A stretch of DNA of 64,000 nucleotides, taken from positions 160,019 through 224,018 of the forward strand of contig DASVQQ010000010.1 of NCBI GenBank assembly GCA_036389035.1. Reading direction: 5' to 3'. A program made the position numbers and the translations under genes. The notes under the pieces were generated by a model. The model worked only from the letters and a program-made list of their open reading frames with translations, ran no database searches and was not told the origin of the DNA. Each line of letters begins with the position of its first letter. Position 1 is the first letter of the stretch. This document shows, in pieces, positions 25,137 through 34,512 of the stretch. This DNA comes from Jatrophihabitans sp. (lineage in GTDB: Bacteria > Actinomycetota > Actinomycetes > Mycobacteriales > Jatrophihabitantaceae).

Positions 25137-26369
25137 ATGTCGCTCACTCCCACCACGCTGACTCCCACCAAGGCCGACCGGTTCTCCTTCGGCCTATGGA
25201 CCATCGGCTGGCAGGCCAGGGACCAGTTCGGTGACGCCTCCCGCGCCCCGCTGGACCCGATCGAGGCCGTGCACCAGCTCAACGAGCTCGGCGCCTACGG
25301 CATCACCTTTCACGACGATGACCTGGTCCCGTTCGGCGCCTCGACCACCGACCGGGACAAGCAGCTGGCCAGGTTCCGGCAGGCCCTGGACGAGACCGGC
25401 CTGATCGTTCCGATGGTGACCACCAACCTGTTCACCCATCCGGTGTTCAAGGACGGCGGCTTCACCAGCAACGACCGCTCGATCCGCCGGTACGCCATCC
25501 GCAAGGTGCTGCGCAACATCGAGCTCGCCGCCGAGCTCGGCGCCCGTACCTTCGTGCTCTGGGGCGGCCGGGAGGGCAGCGAGTACGACACCGCCAAGGA
25601 CGTCCGGGCCGCGCTGGACCGCTACCGGGAGGCGATGAACCTGCTGACCCAGTTCGTCACCGACCGGGGCTATGACCTCCGGTTCGCCCTCGAGCCCAAG
25701 CCCAACGAGCCTCGCGGGGACATCCTGCTGCCGACCGTGGGCAGCGCGCTGGCCTTCATCTCATCCCTGGACCAGCCCGAGCTGGTCGGCGTGAACCCCG
25801 AGGTCGGGCACGAGCAGATGGCCGGGCTCAACTTCGTGCACAGCGTCGCGCAGGCGCTGTGGCACGGCAAGCTGTTCCACATCGACCTCAACGGCCAGCG
25901 CAGCATCAAGTTCGACCAGGACCTGGTGTTCGGCCACGGTGACCTGCTCAACGCCTTCGGCCTGGTGGACCTGCTGGAGTTCGGCGGCGCCCCGACTTCC
26001 GAGGACCCGAGCGATTCGGGCGCCGGAAGCCCGGCCTACACCGGACCGCGGCACTTCGACTACAAGCCGTCGCGGACCGAGGACTACGACGGCGTCTGGG
26101 ATTCGGTGCGCGCCAACATGCGCAGCTACCTGATCCTCAAGGAGCGGGCCGCCGCGTTCCGCTCGGATCCCGAGGTGCGCCAAGCCCTGGCCCACGCGAA
26201 GGTCAACGAGCTGTCCCGGCCCACCCTGGACGAGGGCGAGGGCTATCCGGAGCTGCTGGCCGACGCCAGCAGCTTCGAGGAGTTCGACGCCGGAGCGGCC
26301 GGCGAGCGGGGCTACGGCTTCGTCCGGCTCAACCAGCTCGCGCTGGAACACCTCACCGGCGCCCGGTAA
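25137..26369 (+). CDS. xylA: Xylose isomerase
   Basis: The 410-aa enzyme converts D-xylose to D-xylulose (also glucose to fructose). Active-site and metal residues are visible in [10 protein letters not shown] (His/Asp), [39 protein letters not shown] and LFHIDLNGQ. Length and the [20 protein letters not shown] start are typical of actinobacterial class I enzymes. ATG 25137 has GGAGCAGGA upstream. First gene of xylA-xylB-ROK. Confidence 0.96.
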   Translation: MSLTPTTLTPTKADRFSFGLWTIGWQARDQFGDASRAPLDPIEAVHQLNELGAYGITFHDDDLVPFGASTTDRDKQLARFRQALDETGLIVPMVTTNLFTHPVFKDGGFTSNDRSIRRYAIRKVLRNIELAAELGARTFVLWGGREGSEYDTAKDVRAALDRYREAMNLLTQFVTDRGYDLRFALEPKPNEPRGDILLPTVGSALAFISSLDQPELVGVNPEVGHEQMAGLNFVHSVAQALWHGKLFHIDLNGQRSIKFDQDLVFGHGDLLNAFGLVDLLEFGGAPTSEDPSDSGAGSPAYTGPRHFDYKPSRTEDYDGVWDSVRANMRSYLILKERAAAFRSDPEVRQALAHAKVNELSRPTLDEGEGYPELLADASSFEEFDAGAAGERGYGFVRLNQLALEHLTGAR

Positions 26370-26382
26370 GGCTGCGTGCTGA

Positions 26383-26486
26383 GTGAGCATCGAGTGAGCG
26401 CAGCGAGGGAGGCGCGGAGCGAAGTGACAGCACAGTGAGCATCGAGTGAGCGCCAGCGAGCGAGGCGCGGAGCGAAGTGGCAACCA
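26383..26486. repeat. Tandem duplication of a 52-bp GC-rich repeat
   Basis: Two near-identical 52-bp units (26383-26434 and 26435-26486) begin GTGAGCATCGAGTGAGCG and contain GGCGCGGAGCGAAGTG. The unit is built of short GAGCGA/GAGTGA motifs and resembles an intergenic repeat element. The second copy supplies the start codon and first codons of xylB. Confidence 0.8.
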
Positions 26487-27882
26487 GCCGCTGGTCGCCG
26501 GGGTGGACTCCTCCACCCAGTCCTGCAAGGTGGTCATTCGCGACGCCGGCACCGGACGGCTGGTCAGGCACGGCAGGGCCGGTCATCCCGAGGGCACCGA
26601 GGTGCACCCCGAGGCCTGGTGGCAGGCGCTGAACGCCGCGCTGGAGCAGGCCGGCGGCCTGGCCGACGTCTCGGCGATCAGCATCGGCGGCCAGCAGCAC
26701 GGGATGGTGTGCCTGGACTCCGACGGCCAGGTGATCCGGCCGGCGTTGCTGTGGAACGACACCCGGTCCGCCGCGGCGGCCCTGGATCTGGTCGCCGAAC
26801 TCGGCCCGCGGTACTGGGCCGAGGCCGTCGGCAGCGTCCCGGTGGCCTCGTTGACCGTGACCAAGCTGCGCTGGCTGGCCGAGCACGAGCCCGAGCACGC
26901 CGCCCGGACGGCCGCGGTCTGCTTGCCGCACGACTGGCTGAGCTGGCGGTTGGCCGGCGCCGACACCGCCGCGCAGCCGCTCGCCGGACTGGTGACCGAC
27001 CGCTCCGACGCCTCCGGGACGGGCTACTTCGACGGCCGGAGCAACAGCTACCGCACCGACCTGCTCGTCCGCGCGCTGGGACACCCCGCGGCGCTGCCCC
27101 GGGTGGCCGGCCCGGCCGAGCCGGCCGCCGACCGCGACGGTGTGCTGATCGGCCCCGGGGCCGGTGACAACGCCGCCGGGGCGCTCGGGACGCAGGTCGG
27201 TGATGACGTGCTGGTGTCGCTGGGGACCTCCGGGGTGGCCTGTGCCCGCAGCGGCGTTCAGCCGGCTGACCCGAGCGGGCTGGTGGCCGGCTTCAGCGAC
27301 GCGACCGGTGCGTTCCTGCCGCTGGTCTGCACCCTGAACGCGGCCCGGGTGCTCGACGCGGCGGCCCGGCTGCTGGGGGTCGGCCTGGCCGAGCTGAGCA
27401 CGCTGGCGCTGTCGGCCGCCCCCGGGGCCGGTGGTGTGACGGTGCTGCCGTACCTCGAGGGTGAGCGGACCCCCAACCTGCCGCACGCCACCGGCGCGGT
27501 GCACGGACTGACGCTGGCCAACTCCCAGCCCGCGAACCTGGCCCGGGCCGCGATCGAGGGCATGCTGTGCGGGCTGGCCGCCGGCCTGGACGCCCTGGTC
27601 GCGCAGGGCGTGTCGGTGTCGGGCGTGCACCTGATCGGCGGGGCCGCCCGGTCCGAGGCAGTGGTGAGGATCGCACCGTCGGTGTTCGGGGTGCCGGTCA
27701 CGGTGCCCGAGCCCGGCGAGTACGTGGCCGACGGCGCCGCCCGGCAGGCCGCCTGGGTGCTGACCGGCACCGCGCAGCCACCGGTGTGGGACCTGGGCTC
27801 CTCGGCGGTCTACGACGGCGCCCCGACCCCCGGGCTGCGCGAGCGCTATGCCGATGCCACCGGCAAGTACCTGAACCGATGA
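26446..27882 (+). CDS. xylB: Xylulokinase
   Basis: The 478-aa FGGY-family kinase phosphorylates D-xylulose. The N-terminal phosphate loop is [14 protein letters not shown], followed by [13 protein letters not shown] and LLWNDTRSA. The C-terminal ATP site has [12 protein letters not shown] and the terminal [11 protein letters not shown]. The only in-frame start before the domain is GTG 26446, inside the 52-bp repeat. The first 15 residues ([11 protein letters not shown]...) are therefore encoded by repeat DNA, and no clear ribosome-binding site is present. Lies 76 bp downstream of xylA. Confidence 0.92.
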   Translation: MSASERGAERSGNQPLVAGVDSSTQSCKVVIRDAGTGRLVRHGRAGHPEGTEVHPEAWWQALNAALEQAGGLADVSAISIGGQQHGMVCLDSDGQVIRPALLWNDTRSAAAALDLVAELGPRYWAEAVGSVPVASLTVTKLRWLAEHEPEHAARTAAVCLPHDWLSWRLAGADTAAQPLAGLVTDRSDASGTGYFDGRSNSYRTDLLVRALGHPAALPRVAGPAEPAADRDGVLIGPGAGDNAAGALGTQVGDDVLVSLGTSGVACARSGVQPADPSGLVAGFSDATGAFLPLVCTLNAARVLDAAARLLGVGLAELSTLALSAAPGAGGVTVLPYLEGERTPNLPHATGAVHGLTLANSQPANLARAAIEGMLCGLAAGLDALVAQGVSVSGVHLIGGAARSEAVVRIAPSVFGVPVTVPEPGEYVADGAARQAAWVLTGTAQPPVWDLGSSAVYDGAPTPGLRERYADATGKYLNR

Positions 27883-27892
27883 CCGCGACCCG

Positions 27893-29173
27893 GTGACCGG
27901 GCACCGCAACCCGGCCGGCCAGCGGACCGTCCGGCGGCACAACCTGAGCCTGATCACCACGGCGCTGGCCGCCGCCCCCGGTTCCCGGGCTGAGCTGGCC
28001 CAGCGCACCGGCCTGACCAAGGCCACCGTGTCGAGCCTGGTGGACCACCTGATCGCCCGCGCCGTCCTCATCGAGGGGGAGCCGGCCACCGCCGGGGTGG
28101 GCCGTCCGGCCCGTCCGGTCAGGCTCAACCCGGACGGGCCGGTGGCCCTGGGTGTGGAGATCAACGTCGACTACGTCGCGGCCTGCGTGCTGGACCTGAC
28201 CGGTGAGCTGCGCTGCTACCGGCACAGCGCGGTGGACAACCGGGCCGGCAGCGCGGCCGAGGCGATCGGGCAGGCTGCGGCGCTGGCCGGTGAGGTGCTG
28301 GCCGAACTCGGCCAGCCGCCGCTCGGCGGGGCGCTGGCGCTGCCGGGGGTGGTCGGCGCCGACGGCACGTTGCTGCGGGCGCCGAACCTGCCCGGCCTGA
28401 CCGGCGCCCGGCCTGGTGAGCAGCTGGCCGCCGCACTGCGCCTGCCGCGGGCCGGGCGACTGCTGGTGGACAACGAGGCCAACCTGGGCGCCCTGGCCAG
28501 CCTGCGGGCCGAGCCGGCGGTCGGACCGGACTTCGTCTACGTCTCAGGTGAGATCGGGGTCGGCGCCGGGCTGGTGGTGGGCGGTGAGCTGTTCCGCGGG
28601 ACGCACGGCTTCGCCGGCGAGCTGGGTCACGTGGTGGTCTCCCAGGACGGGCCGGACTGCGGCTGCGGCGGCCGGGGCTGCGTGGAGCAGTACGCCGGCC
28701 AGGAGGTGCTGCTGCGCACCGCCGGCCAACCGGACCTGGAGCGGCTGGAGGTCGCGGTCGCGGCCCGCGACCCGGCGGCGCTGGTCGCGGTCGCGCAGGC
28801 AGGCAGCGCGCTGGGGGTGGGGCTGGCCTCGCTGCTCAACGTCCTCGACCTGCCGAAGGTGGTGCTCGGCGGCGTGTACGCCCGGCTGTACGACGAGATC
28901 ACCCCGGCGTTGACCGTGCAGCTGAACCGGCGGGTGCTGGCGCCCCGCGGCCCCGGCCGGCTCAGCAGGTCGCCGCTGGGCATCGACGCGGCGGTGCGCG
29001 GGGCGGCCGGCGCGGTGCTGGACCGGGCGCTGCGCGACCCGGCCGGCATCGAAGACCGGGGCGAGGAATTCCGGGGCGATCTCAGCGGGTCGGAGCTCAA
29101 CGGGTCGGAGCTCAGCGGGTCGGGCGGGAGTTCAGGTTCCAGTAGCCCTTGGCGTACACCTGGGGCCGGCTGA
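27893..29173 (+). CDS. xylR: ROK-family transcriptional repressor, probable xylose regulator
   Basis: The 426-aa protein combines an N-terminal winged helix (SRAELAQRTGLTKATVSSLV) with a ROK sugar-kinase-like domain. The ROK zinc signature CGCGGRGCVEQYAG and the preceding GFAGELGHVVV are intact. GTG 27893 is 10 bp after xylB, so it is co-transcribed. By position it should repress xylA-xylB in the absence of xylose. The C-terminal 30 residues are a Ser/Gly-rich repeat (GSELNGSELSGSG) overlapping the 3' end of the convergent reductase gene by 62 bp, probably a frame extended through repeats. Confidence 0.88.
   Translation: MTGHRNPAGQRTVRRHNLSLITTALAAAPGSRAELAQRTGLTKATVSSLVDHLIARAVLIEGEPATAGVGRPARPVRLNPDGPVALGVEINVDYVAACVLDLTGELRCYRHSAVDNRAGSAAEAIGQAAALAGEVLAELGQPPLGGALALPGVVGADGTLLRAPNLPGLTGARPGEQLAAALRLPRAGRLLVDNEANLGALASLRAEPAVGPDFVYVSGEIGVGAGLVVGGELFRGTHGFAGELGHVVVSQDGPDCGCGGRGCVEQYAGQEVLLRTAGQPDLERLEVAVAARDPAALVAVAQAGSALGVGLASLLNVLDLPKVVLGGVYARLYDEITPALTVQLNRRVLAPRGPGRLSRSPLGIDAAVRGAAGAVLDRALRDPAGIEDRGEEFRGDLSGSELNGSELSGSGGSSGSSSPWRTPGAG
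29081..29125. repeat. Three tandem 15-bp repeats at a convergent gene junction
   Basis: CTCAGCGGGTCGGAG, CTCAACGGGTCGGAG and CTCAGCGGGTCGGGC follow one another. On the minus strand the third unit holds the last codons and TGA of the siderophore-interacting protein. The other two repeat that ending downstream of the stop. On the plus strand they encode the low-complexity tail of the ROK protein. Confidence 0.75.
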
Positions 29174-29828
29174 GGCCCAACCGCGCCAGCTCGTCGCGCA
29201 CCGCCACGATCGCCCGGGACTCACCGAGCAGGTAGGCATAGCCAGGGCCGGCGCCCGGCTGCAGCTGGTCCAGCGCGCCGGTCAGCAGCTCGGGCTGCCC
29301 GGCCGGCCGGCCGTCGCGGGTCAGCCACCGGACCTCGACGCCGGCCGCCAGTGGATAGCGTTCGGCGTCATCGGCGATCTCGGCCAGCACCCGCAGGCTG
29401 CGTCCGGTCGCGGCCGCTGCCTCGGCCAGCGCCCCGATCGCCGGCAGCCCGGCCTCGTCGGTCAGCGCCAGCAGCCAGGACGCCGAGGACGCCGGGGGCA
29501 GCGGCAGCTCGCCGCGCGGTCCGAAGAAGCTCACCTGCCCGCCGACCCGCAGTTCCTGCGCCCAGCTCGACCCCGGGCCGTGGCCGTGCAGCACCGCGTC
29601 GATCACCAGCCGCTCGCCGTCCTGGGAGCGCACGGTGTAGCGGCGGCGCACCTCGCGGCCGTCCGGGCCGGTCAGCACCACGGCGATGTCGCAGCCCAGC
29701 GGCCAGTCCCGGCCGGCGATCTCGGGCGCACTCAGCACGATGCGGCGCATCCGGGGCGAGAGCATGGTGAGTTCGGCCACGGTTGTCAGGAATTGGCCGG
29801 TGCGGGTGATGTGTTGGACGTCAGGCAT
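29112..29828 (-). CDS. Siderophore-interacting protein (FAD/NADPH ferric-siderophore reductase)
   Basis: The 238-aa protein is of the SIP/ViuB type that reduces ferric siderophores in the cytoplasm to free iron. The FAD-binding stretch EVRRRYTVRSQDGERLVIDA and the turn SFFGPRGELPLP are present. ALTDEAGLPAIGALAEA and the C-terminal YAKGYWNLNSRP are hallmarks of SIP. ATG 29828 was chosen because the domain starts there and a 102-bp divergent gap to ohr remains. Confidence 0.9.
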   Translation of the reverse strand: MPDVQHITRTGQFLTTVAELTMLSPRMRRIVLSAPEIAGRDWPLGCDIAVVLTGPDGREVRRRYTVRSQDGERLVIDAVLHGHGPGSSWAQELRVGGQVSFFGPRGELPLPPASSASWLLALTDEAGLPAIGALAEAAAATGRSLRVLAEIADDAERYPLAAGVEVRWLTRDGRPAGQPELLTGALDQLQPGAGPGYAYLLGESRAIVAVRDELARLGLSRPQVYAKGYWNLNSRPTR

Positions 29829-29930
29829 GGTGTGTTCAGGATGCCATCGCCCCGAGCGGGCGTTGACGCCCTGCCGCCCCACCTGCATCCGCGACCCGTC
29901 ATCGCCTTCAACCCCCCACAAGGAGCCTCA

Positions 29931-30353
29931 ATGCCCTCCGAACTGACCAAGGTCGTCTACGTCACCGCCGCCACCGCCACCGGCGGCCGGGCCGGTCACG
30001 TCACCAGCGCCGACGGCCTCGTCGACTTCGACCTCGCCCAGCCGGGCGCCTCGCTAGAGCCGGCAGTCAACCCCGAGACCCTGTTCGCGGCGGGTTACGC
30101 CGCCTGCTTCCAGGGCGCGCTGACCAACCGGGCCAAGACCAAGGGCGTGGACGCCTCAGGCTCGAAGGTGACCGCCCACGTCTCCTTCGGCCCTGTCGAG
30201 GACGGCGGCTTCGGCCTGGCCGTCGAGCTCGAGGTCAGCATTCCGGGCGTCGAGCAGGCCCAGGCCCAGGAGTTGCTGGAGCTGGCGCACCAGTTCTGCC
30301 CGTACTCCAAGGCCACCCGGGGCAACATCGTGGTGACGCTGACAGCGGTCTGA
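29931..30353 (+). CDS. ohr: Organic hydroperoxide resistance protein Ohr
   Basis: The 140-aa thiol peroxidase of the Ohr branch detoxifies organic hydroperoxides. The two catalytic cysteines are in AAGYAACFQGAL and AHQFCPYSKATRG. The N-terminus TKVVYVTAATATGGRAGHV is typical of Ohr. ATG 29931 has AAGGAG seven nt upstream. No MarR regulator is adjacent; the OhrR-like protein at the window start could act in trans. Confidence 0.95.
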   Translation: MPSELTKVVYVTAATATGGRAGHVTSADGLVDFDLAQPGASLEPAVNPETLFAAGYAACFQGALTNRAKTKGVDASGSKVTAHVSFGPVEDGGFGLAVELEVSIPGVEQAQAQELLELAHQFCPYSKATRGNIVVTLTAV

Positions 30354-30358
30354 GCGCT

Positions 30359-30399
30359 CTCGGCGGTTGGTCGAACTGAGCCGTCGGTCAACCGCCGAG
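30359..30399. terminator. 11-bp inverted repeat between ohr and sdaA
   Basis: CTCGGCGGTTG (30359-30369) and CAACCGCCGAG (30389-30399) are perfect complements around a 19-nt loop. The repeat begins 6 nt after the ohr stop and ends 17 nt before the sdaA ATG. It fits a terminator for ohr, but it also covers the expected sdaA promoter region and may be a regulatory site. CAGAAT at 30404-30409 could be a -10 element for a leaderless sdaA mRNA. Confidence 0.55.
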
Positions 30400-30415
30400 G
30401 TGGCAGAATGAACAG

Positions 30416-31843
30416 ATGGCCATCAGCGTGTTCGACCTCTTTTCGATCGGGATCGGACCGTCGTCCTCGCACACCGTCGGTCCGATGCGTGCGGCCCGGA
30501 CCTTCGTGCTCGGGCTGGAGGCCGACGGCCTGCTCGAGAAGGTCGGCCGGGTCCGGGTAGAGCTGTTCGGCTCGCTCGGCGCCACCGGCCGCGGTCACGG
30601 CTCGGATCGGGCGGTGGTGCTGGGCCTGGAAGGCGAGACACCTGAGGACGTCGACACCGACACCGTGCTGCCCCGGGTCGCCGAGGCGCGCCGGGCCGAG
30701 AAGGTGAGCCTGCTGGGCCGGCATCCGGTCCAGCTGGCCGCCTCGGACCTGGTGCTGCACCGTCGCCTGACGCTGCCCTTTCACCCCAACGGGATGCGGT
30801 TCACCGCCTTCGCCGACCCGATCTCGACCGACCCGGCCCCGGCCGGCGCGGAACCCGCGACGAAATCCACGGAGGCGCCGACGCCACTGCGCGAGCGGAC
30901 CTACTACTCGGTCGGCGGCGGGTTCGTGGTGGACGAGGAAGCCAGCGGCGCCGACCGGATCAAGGCCGACGACACCGTGCTGCCGTACCCCTTCACCACC
31001 GCCGCCGAGTTGTGCGCTCATGCCGCGGCCAGCGGGTTGCCGATCTCGCAGGTGATGCTGGCCAATGAGTGCGTCTGGCGTCCGGAGGCCGAGGTGCGGG
31101 CCGGCCTGCTGCACATCTGGCAGGTGATGCAGGACTGCGTGACGGCCGGCTGCGGCCACGGCGGGATCCTGCCCGGTGGCCTGAAGGTGCGCCGGCGGGC
31201 GCCGGAGCTGCACCAGTCGCTGGCCGGTGACTCGTTCTCCACCGACCCGCTACGGGTGATGGACTGGGTCAACCTGTTCGCCCTGGCCGTCAACGAGGAG
31301 AACGCCGCCGGCGGCCGGGTGGTCACCGCGCCCACCAACGGCGCGGCCGGCATCATCCCGGCCGTGCTGCTCTACTACCGCCGGTTCGTGCCCGGCGCCT
31401 CCGACGACGGCGTGGTCCGGTTCTTGCTGACGGCGGGCGCGATCGGCGTGCTGTACAAGGAGAACGCCTCGATCTCCGGCGCCGAGGTGGGCTGCCAGGG
31501 CGAGGTCGGCTCGGCCTGCTCGATGGCCGCCGGCGCGCTGTGCGAGGTGCTCGGCGGCACCCCGGCGCAGGCCGAGAACGCCGCCGAGATCGGCATGGAG
31601 CACAACCTTGGCCTGACCTGCGACCCGATCGGCGGCCTGGTTCAGGTGCCCTGCATCGAGCGCAACGCGATGGCCGCGGTGAAGGCCATCAACGCCGCCC
31701 GGATCGCCCTGCGCGGCGACGGCAAGCACATCGTCAGCCTGGACAAGGTGATCCGGACGATGCGCCAGACCGGGGCCGACATGCAGGCCAAGTACAAGGA
31801 GACCTCGCGCGGCGGCCTGGCGGTCAACATCATCGAGTGCTGA
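30416..31843 (+). CDS. sdaA: L-serine ammonia-lyase (iron-sulfur, single chain)
   Basis: The 475-aa enzyme deaminates L-serine to pyruvate using a 4Fe-4S cluster. The beta-domain start [20 protein letters not shown] is diagnostic. Cluster cysteines of the alpha domain are in [30 protein letters not shown] and [15 protein letters not shown]. Length matches fused SdaA proteins. ATG 30416 has no ribosome-binding site and may be leaderless. Monocistronic. Confidence 0.95.
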   Translation: MAISVFDLFSIGIGPSSSHTVGPMRAARTFVLGLEADGLLEKVGRVRVELFGSLGATGRGHGSDRAVVLGLEGETPEDVDTDTVLPRVAEARRAEKVSLLGRHPVQLAASDLVLHRRLTLPFHPNGMRFTAFADPISTDPAPAGAEPATKSTEAPTPLRERTYYSVGGGFVVDEEASGADRIKADDTVLPYPFTTAAELCAHAAASGLPISQVMLANECVWRPEAEVRAGLLHIWQVMQDCVTAGCGHGGILPGGLKVRRRAPELHQSLAGDSFSTDPLRVMDWVNLFALAVNEENAAGGRVVTAPTNGAAGIIPAVLLYYRRFVPGASDDGVVRFLLTAGAIGVLYKENASISGAEVGCQGEVGSACSMAAGALCEVLGGTPAQAENAAEIGMEHNLGLTCDPIGGLVQVPCIERNAMAAVKAINAARIALRGDGKHIVSLDKVIRTMRQTGADMQAKYKETSRGGLAVNIIEC

Positions 31844-31859
31844 GCCGCTCAGGGTTTAG

Positions 31860-31877
31860 GCCGACGGACTCGTCGGC
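31860..31877 (+). terminator. sdaA terminator hairpin
   Basis: GCCGACG, loop GACT, CGTCGGC forms a perfect 7-bp stem 17 nt after the sdaA stop, ahead of the convergent surface-protein gene. Confidence 0.6.
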
Positions 31878-31933
31878 GGTGCGGTGCCCGTGCAGGGCCC
31901 TGCCGCGCAACGGCGACCGGGCCCCGTCCTCAC

Positions 31934-34492
31934 TTAATCCGCGCTCTGCAGGACGGCGTCGATGCCGCTGGTGAACTCCCCCGGGGTGGGAGTGACCGCA
32001 GTGGCGCTGCTCTCGTCCGGCGCGTTGCGGTAACACTGCCGCAGGTAAGCCCCGGGGTCCCAGTACTCCCCTCTGAAGCAGATCACCAGCGGGATGGCAG
32101 GCAACCCGACCAGGGTGTACTGGCCGGTGGAATCGGTCAGGTAGGACGAGTCGTAGTGGACGCCGTCGGTTCCCCGCACGTCGACGTACGCCTCGTTCAG
32201 AAGCATGCCGCTGGCATCGGTCACCGTGCCCGTCACCGCGCCACCGATCCTGAGCTGGGCATCGATGCCGCTGGTGATCGTGGAGGCCTCGGCGTGCACC
32301 GGGGCGCCACCGGCAGGAGACTGCTGATCCCGCCAACACTGCTGCACGTAACCGGTGGGGGGACCGTCCCACGACGATCCTGGGTGGAAGCAGACGGTGT
32401 AGTCACCGGCCAGCAGGCCCGACACCTGATAGGACCCGTCCCAGTCGGTAAATGCGTCATTGGACTGGTCGGACGTCGTCGAGGTAGCCACCACCCGAAC
32501 GGACGGCACTCCGACGCCGTTGGGGTCGGTGACCCGCCCGGTGATGGCAGGGCCATCGGCCAGCGCGGCGTCGACCCGGACGGTGCCGGCATCGGCGACC
32601 ACTACCGGGTCCGCGGTGTCGGCGCTCGGCTGGTTGTCGTAGCACTCCGAGCTGTAGCCGAGACCGGATGAGCCCTGCGTCCAGGAGGCGTCGAAGCAGA
32701 CCGCGTAGCTGCCCGGGTCGAGGCCGGCCAGCGTGTAGCTGCCGGCATCGTCGGTGAACGCGAAGTCAAGGAACCCGGCGCCTGCGAGCGGGATCAGCGA
32801 CACTCGCACCGAGTCGATCGGCCTGCCGTCCTTGTCGCTGACGGTGCCGCGGATGGTTGCGCCGGGTACCAGGGCCTCGTTCACCGTGGTCAGCTGACCG
32901 CCCGTCACGGTCACCGGGGTGCCGGTGGTGGCGCCGGACGGTTGGCCGTCATAGCAGCCTCGGCGGAACCCGCCGCTGGTGAAGCTCGGGTCGTAACAGA
33001 CGGTGTACTGGCCTGCGCCGAGGCCCGCCAGTTGCCAGTTGCCGCTCTCGTCGGTCAGGGTGTCGATGGCAATCCCGGCCGAGTCGAACACGGTCATCCA
33101 GACGCCGGCCACCGGGCTGCCGTCCGGTCCGGAGACCGAACCGCCGATCGCGCCGGCGAGTTGCAGGGTGCGGTGCTGCGTCACGGTCTGGCCGGCGACC
33201 ACCGCGACGTCAGGACCGCAGCCCGTGATGTAGCCGTACGGGGCGGTCGTGGAGGTGCCTTCGGGCCCATTGACGCAGACGGTGTAGGCGCCAGGGGCGA
33301 TCCCGCTGATGCGGTACAGGCCCTGCGCGTCGGTGATGTCCCTGCCGCCACTCGGTCTCAGGAATGCGATCACGCCAGCCGCCGGGTTACCGGCCGGGTC
33401 GGTCACCGTGCCGGTGACTGCCCCACCCACCGCGAGGACGGCGTTGATGCCTCGGGTGGTGTGCCCGAGGCGGACCGGGATGGCGGTGGCGTTCCACTGC
33501 GGCTGGTTGTCGTAGCACTCGTCGAGGTAACCCGTGCTGGCCGCTCCGGTGGCGTGGCTGGCGTCGAAGCAGACCCGGTAGCTGTCGGCCGGCAGGCCGG
33601 TGATCGTGTAGCCGCCGTCAGCCGAGCTGGTCGCCGAGTGGTAGGCATCCCACGGGGAGGTGACATAGACCCTGACGTTGCCCAGGCCCGTTCCGGACGG
33701 GTCGGTGATCCGCCCGGAGATCGCTCCCGCAACGGCCAGGTAATCGTTGATGCCGTTGACCGTCTTTCCTGCCGTGACGGTGACCGGGGTTCCGCTGTTG
33801 CCGGAGCCGAAAGGCTGCTGGCGATAGCAGCCGTTGAAGTAACCGGTGGGCGATGAGCCCTTCGTCTGCGAGGTCACCTGGAAGCACACGGTGTACGTGC
33901 CGGGCTGGATGTTGGTGACCCGGTAGCTGCCGTCGGCGCCGGTGGTCGCCTCGCCGGCGTACCCGCCGTCGACGGCGTTGACCTCCACCGACACGCCGGC
34001 GATCGGGTGACCCTGCTTGTCGGTCAGCACACCGCGGATGCCGGTGCGGTCGTTCGTGGTCAGGGTGGACGCGCTGACGGTGCTGGGAGTGCTGAGGTTC
34101 CGCTGCCGGTCCGAGGCGTAGACCGCGTAGCTGTAGGCCGTGCCACCGTCGAGCTTCTGATCGGTGAACTCGGTCGCGTGCGAGCCGAGGATCGCCACCA
34201 GGGTGCCGTCCGAGGCCGACAGCGGTGGCTGGTCGCCGATTGCACGCCGGATCAGCACGTGTGCCAGGTCAGCATCCTTCGGCACGGCCCACTCCAGCGA
34301 GATGGAATGCAGCGCGTTGGCGGTCACGGTGAGCCCGGTGACCGGGCCGGGCGCCATGGTGTCCTTCGGCGGGGCTTGATGAGGTTGGGTGTAAGCCGTG
34401 GCGGCAGGTATGGCTGTCGCAAAGCCTGCGCCCGTCACCGTGGCGAGGACGAGCGCGCCCGCGCCGAGCGCGGACATGAGAAATTTTTTCAT
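31934..34492 (-). CDS. Secreted repeat protein A: fibronectin-III-like domain plus cysteine-paired beta-sandwich repeats
   Basis: The 852-aa protein has a Sec signal peptide ([20 protein letters not shown], cleavage likely after the Ala-rich stretch near residue 33). A fibronectin-III-like domain ([20 protein letters not shown] ... [14 protein letters not shown]) follows. Then come seven repeats of about 90 aa of the carboxypeptidase-regulatory/Cna-B-like type. Each repeat holds a pair such as [12 protein letters not shown]...[11 protein letters not shown], with cysteines 16-20 residues apart. No LPXTG sorting signal, membrane anchor or enzyme domain is seen, so the protein is probably secreted or wall-bound by other means. 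It has the most divergent N-terminus of the four paralogues. Confidence 0.85.
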   Translation of the reverse strand: MKKFLMSALGAGALVLATVTGAGFATAIPAATAYTQPHQAPPKDTMAPGPVTGLTVTANALHSISLEWAVPKDADLAHVLIRRAIGDQPPLSASDGTLVAILGSHATEFTDQKLDGGTAYSYAVYASDRQRNLSTPSTVSASTLTTNDRTGIRGVLTDKQGHPIAGVSVEVNAVDGGYAGEATTGADGSYRVTNIQPGTYTVCFQVTSQTKGSSPTGYFNGCYRQQPFGSGNSGTPVTVTAGKTVNGINDYLAVAGAISGRITDPSGTGLGNVRVYVTSPWDAYHSATSSADGGYTITGLPADSYRVCFDASHATGAASTGYLDECYDNQPQWNATAIPVRLGHTTRGINAVLAVGGAVTGTVTDPAGNPAAGVIAFLRPSGGRDITDAQGLYRISGIAPGAYTVCVNGPEGTSTTAPYGYITGCGPDVAVVAGQTVTQHRTLQLAGAIGGSVSGPDGSPVAGVWMTVFDSAGIAIDTLTDESGNWQLAGLGAGQYTVCYDPSFTSGGFRRGCYDGQPSGATTGTPVTVTGGQLTTVNEALVPGATIRGTVSDKDGRPIDSVRVSLIPLAGAGFLDFAFTDDAGSYTLAGLDPGSYAVCFDASWTQGSSGLGYSSECYDNQPSADTADPVVVADAGTVRVDAALADGPAITGRVTDPNGVGVPSVRVVATSTTSDQSNDAFTDWDGSYQVSGLLAGDYTVCFHPGSSWDGPPTGYVQQCWRDQQSPAGGAPVHAEASTITSGIDAQLRIGGAVTGTVTDASGMLLNEAYVDVRGTDGVHYDSSYLTDSTGQYTLVGLPAIPLVICFRGEYWDPGAYLRQCYRNAPDESSATAVTPTPGEFTSGIDAVLQSAD

Positions 34493-34512
34493 GTTAGTGA
34501 GCCGCCTCGCTG

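Noticed and set aside
26383..26486. Tandem repeats considered as a CRISPR array
   Set aside because: Only two abutting units, no spacers and no cas genes.
26353..28164. A 603-codon minus-strand frame opposite xylB
   Set aside because: It is antisense to a well-conserved kinase, rich in Gly/Arg/Gln, with no recognisable motif.
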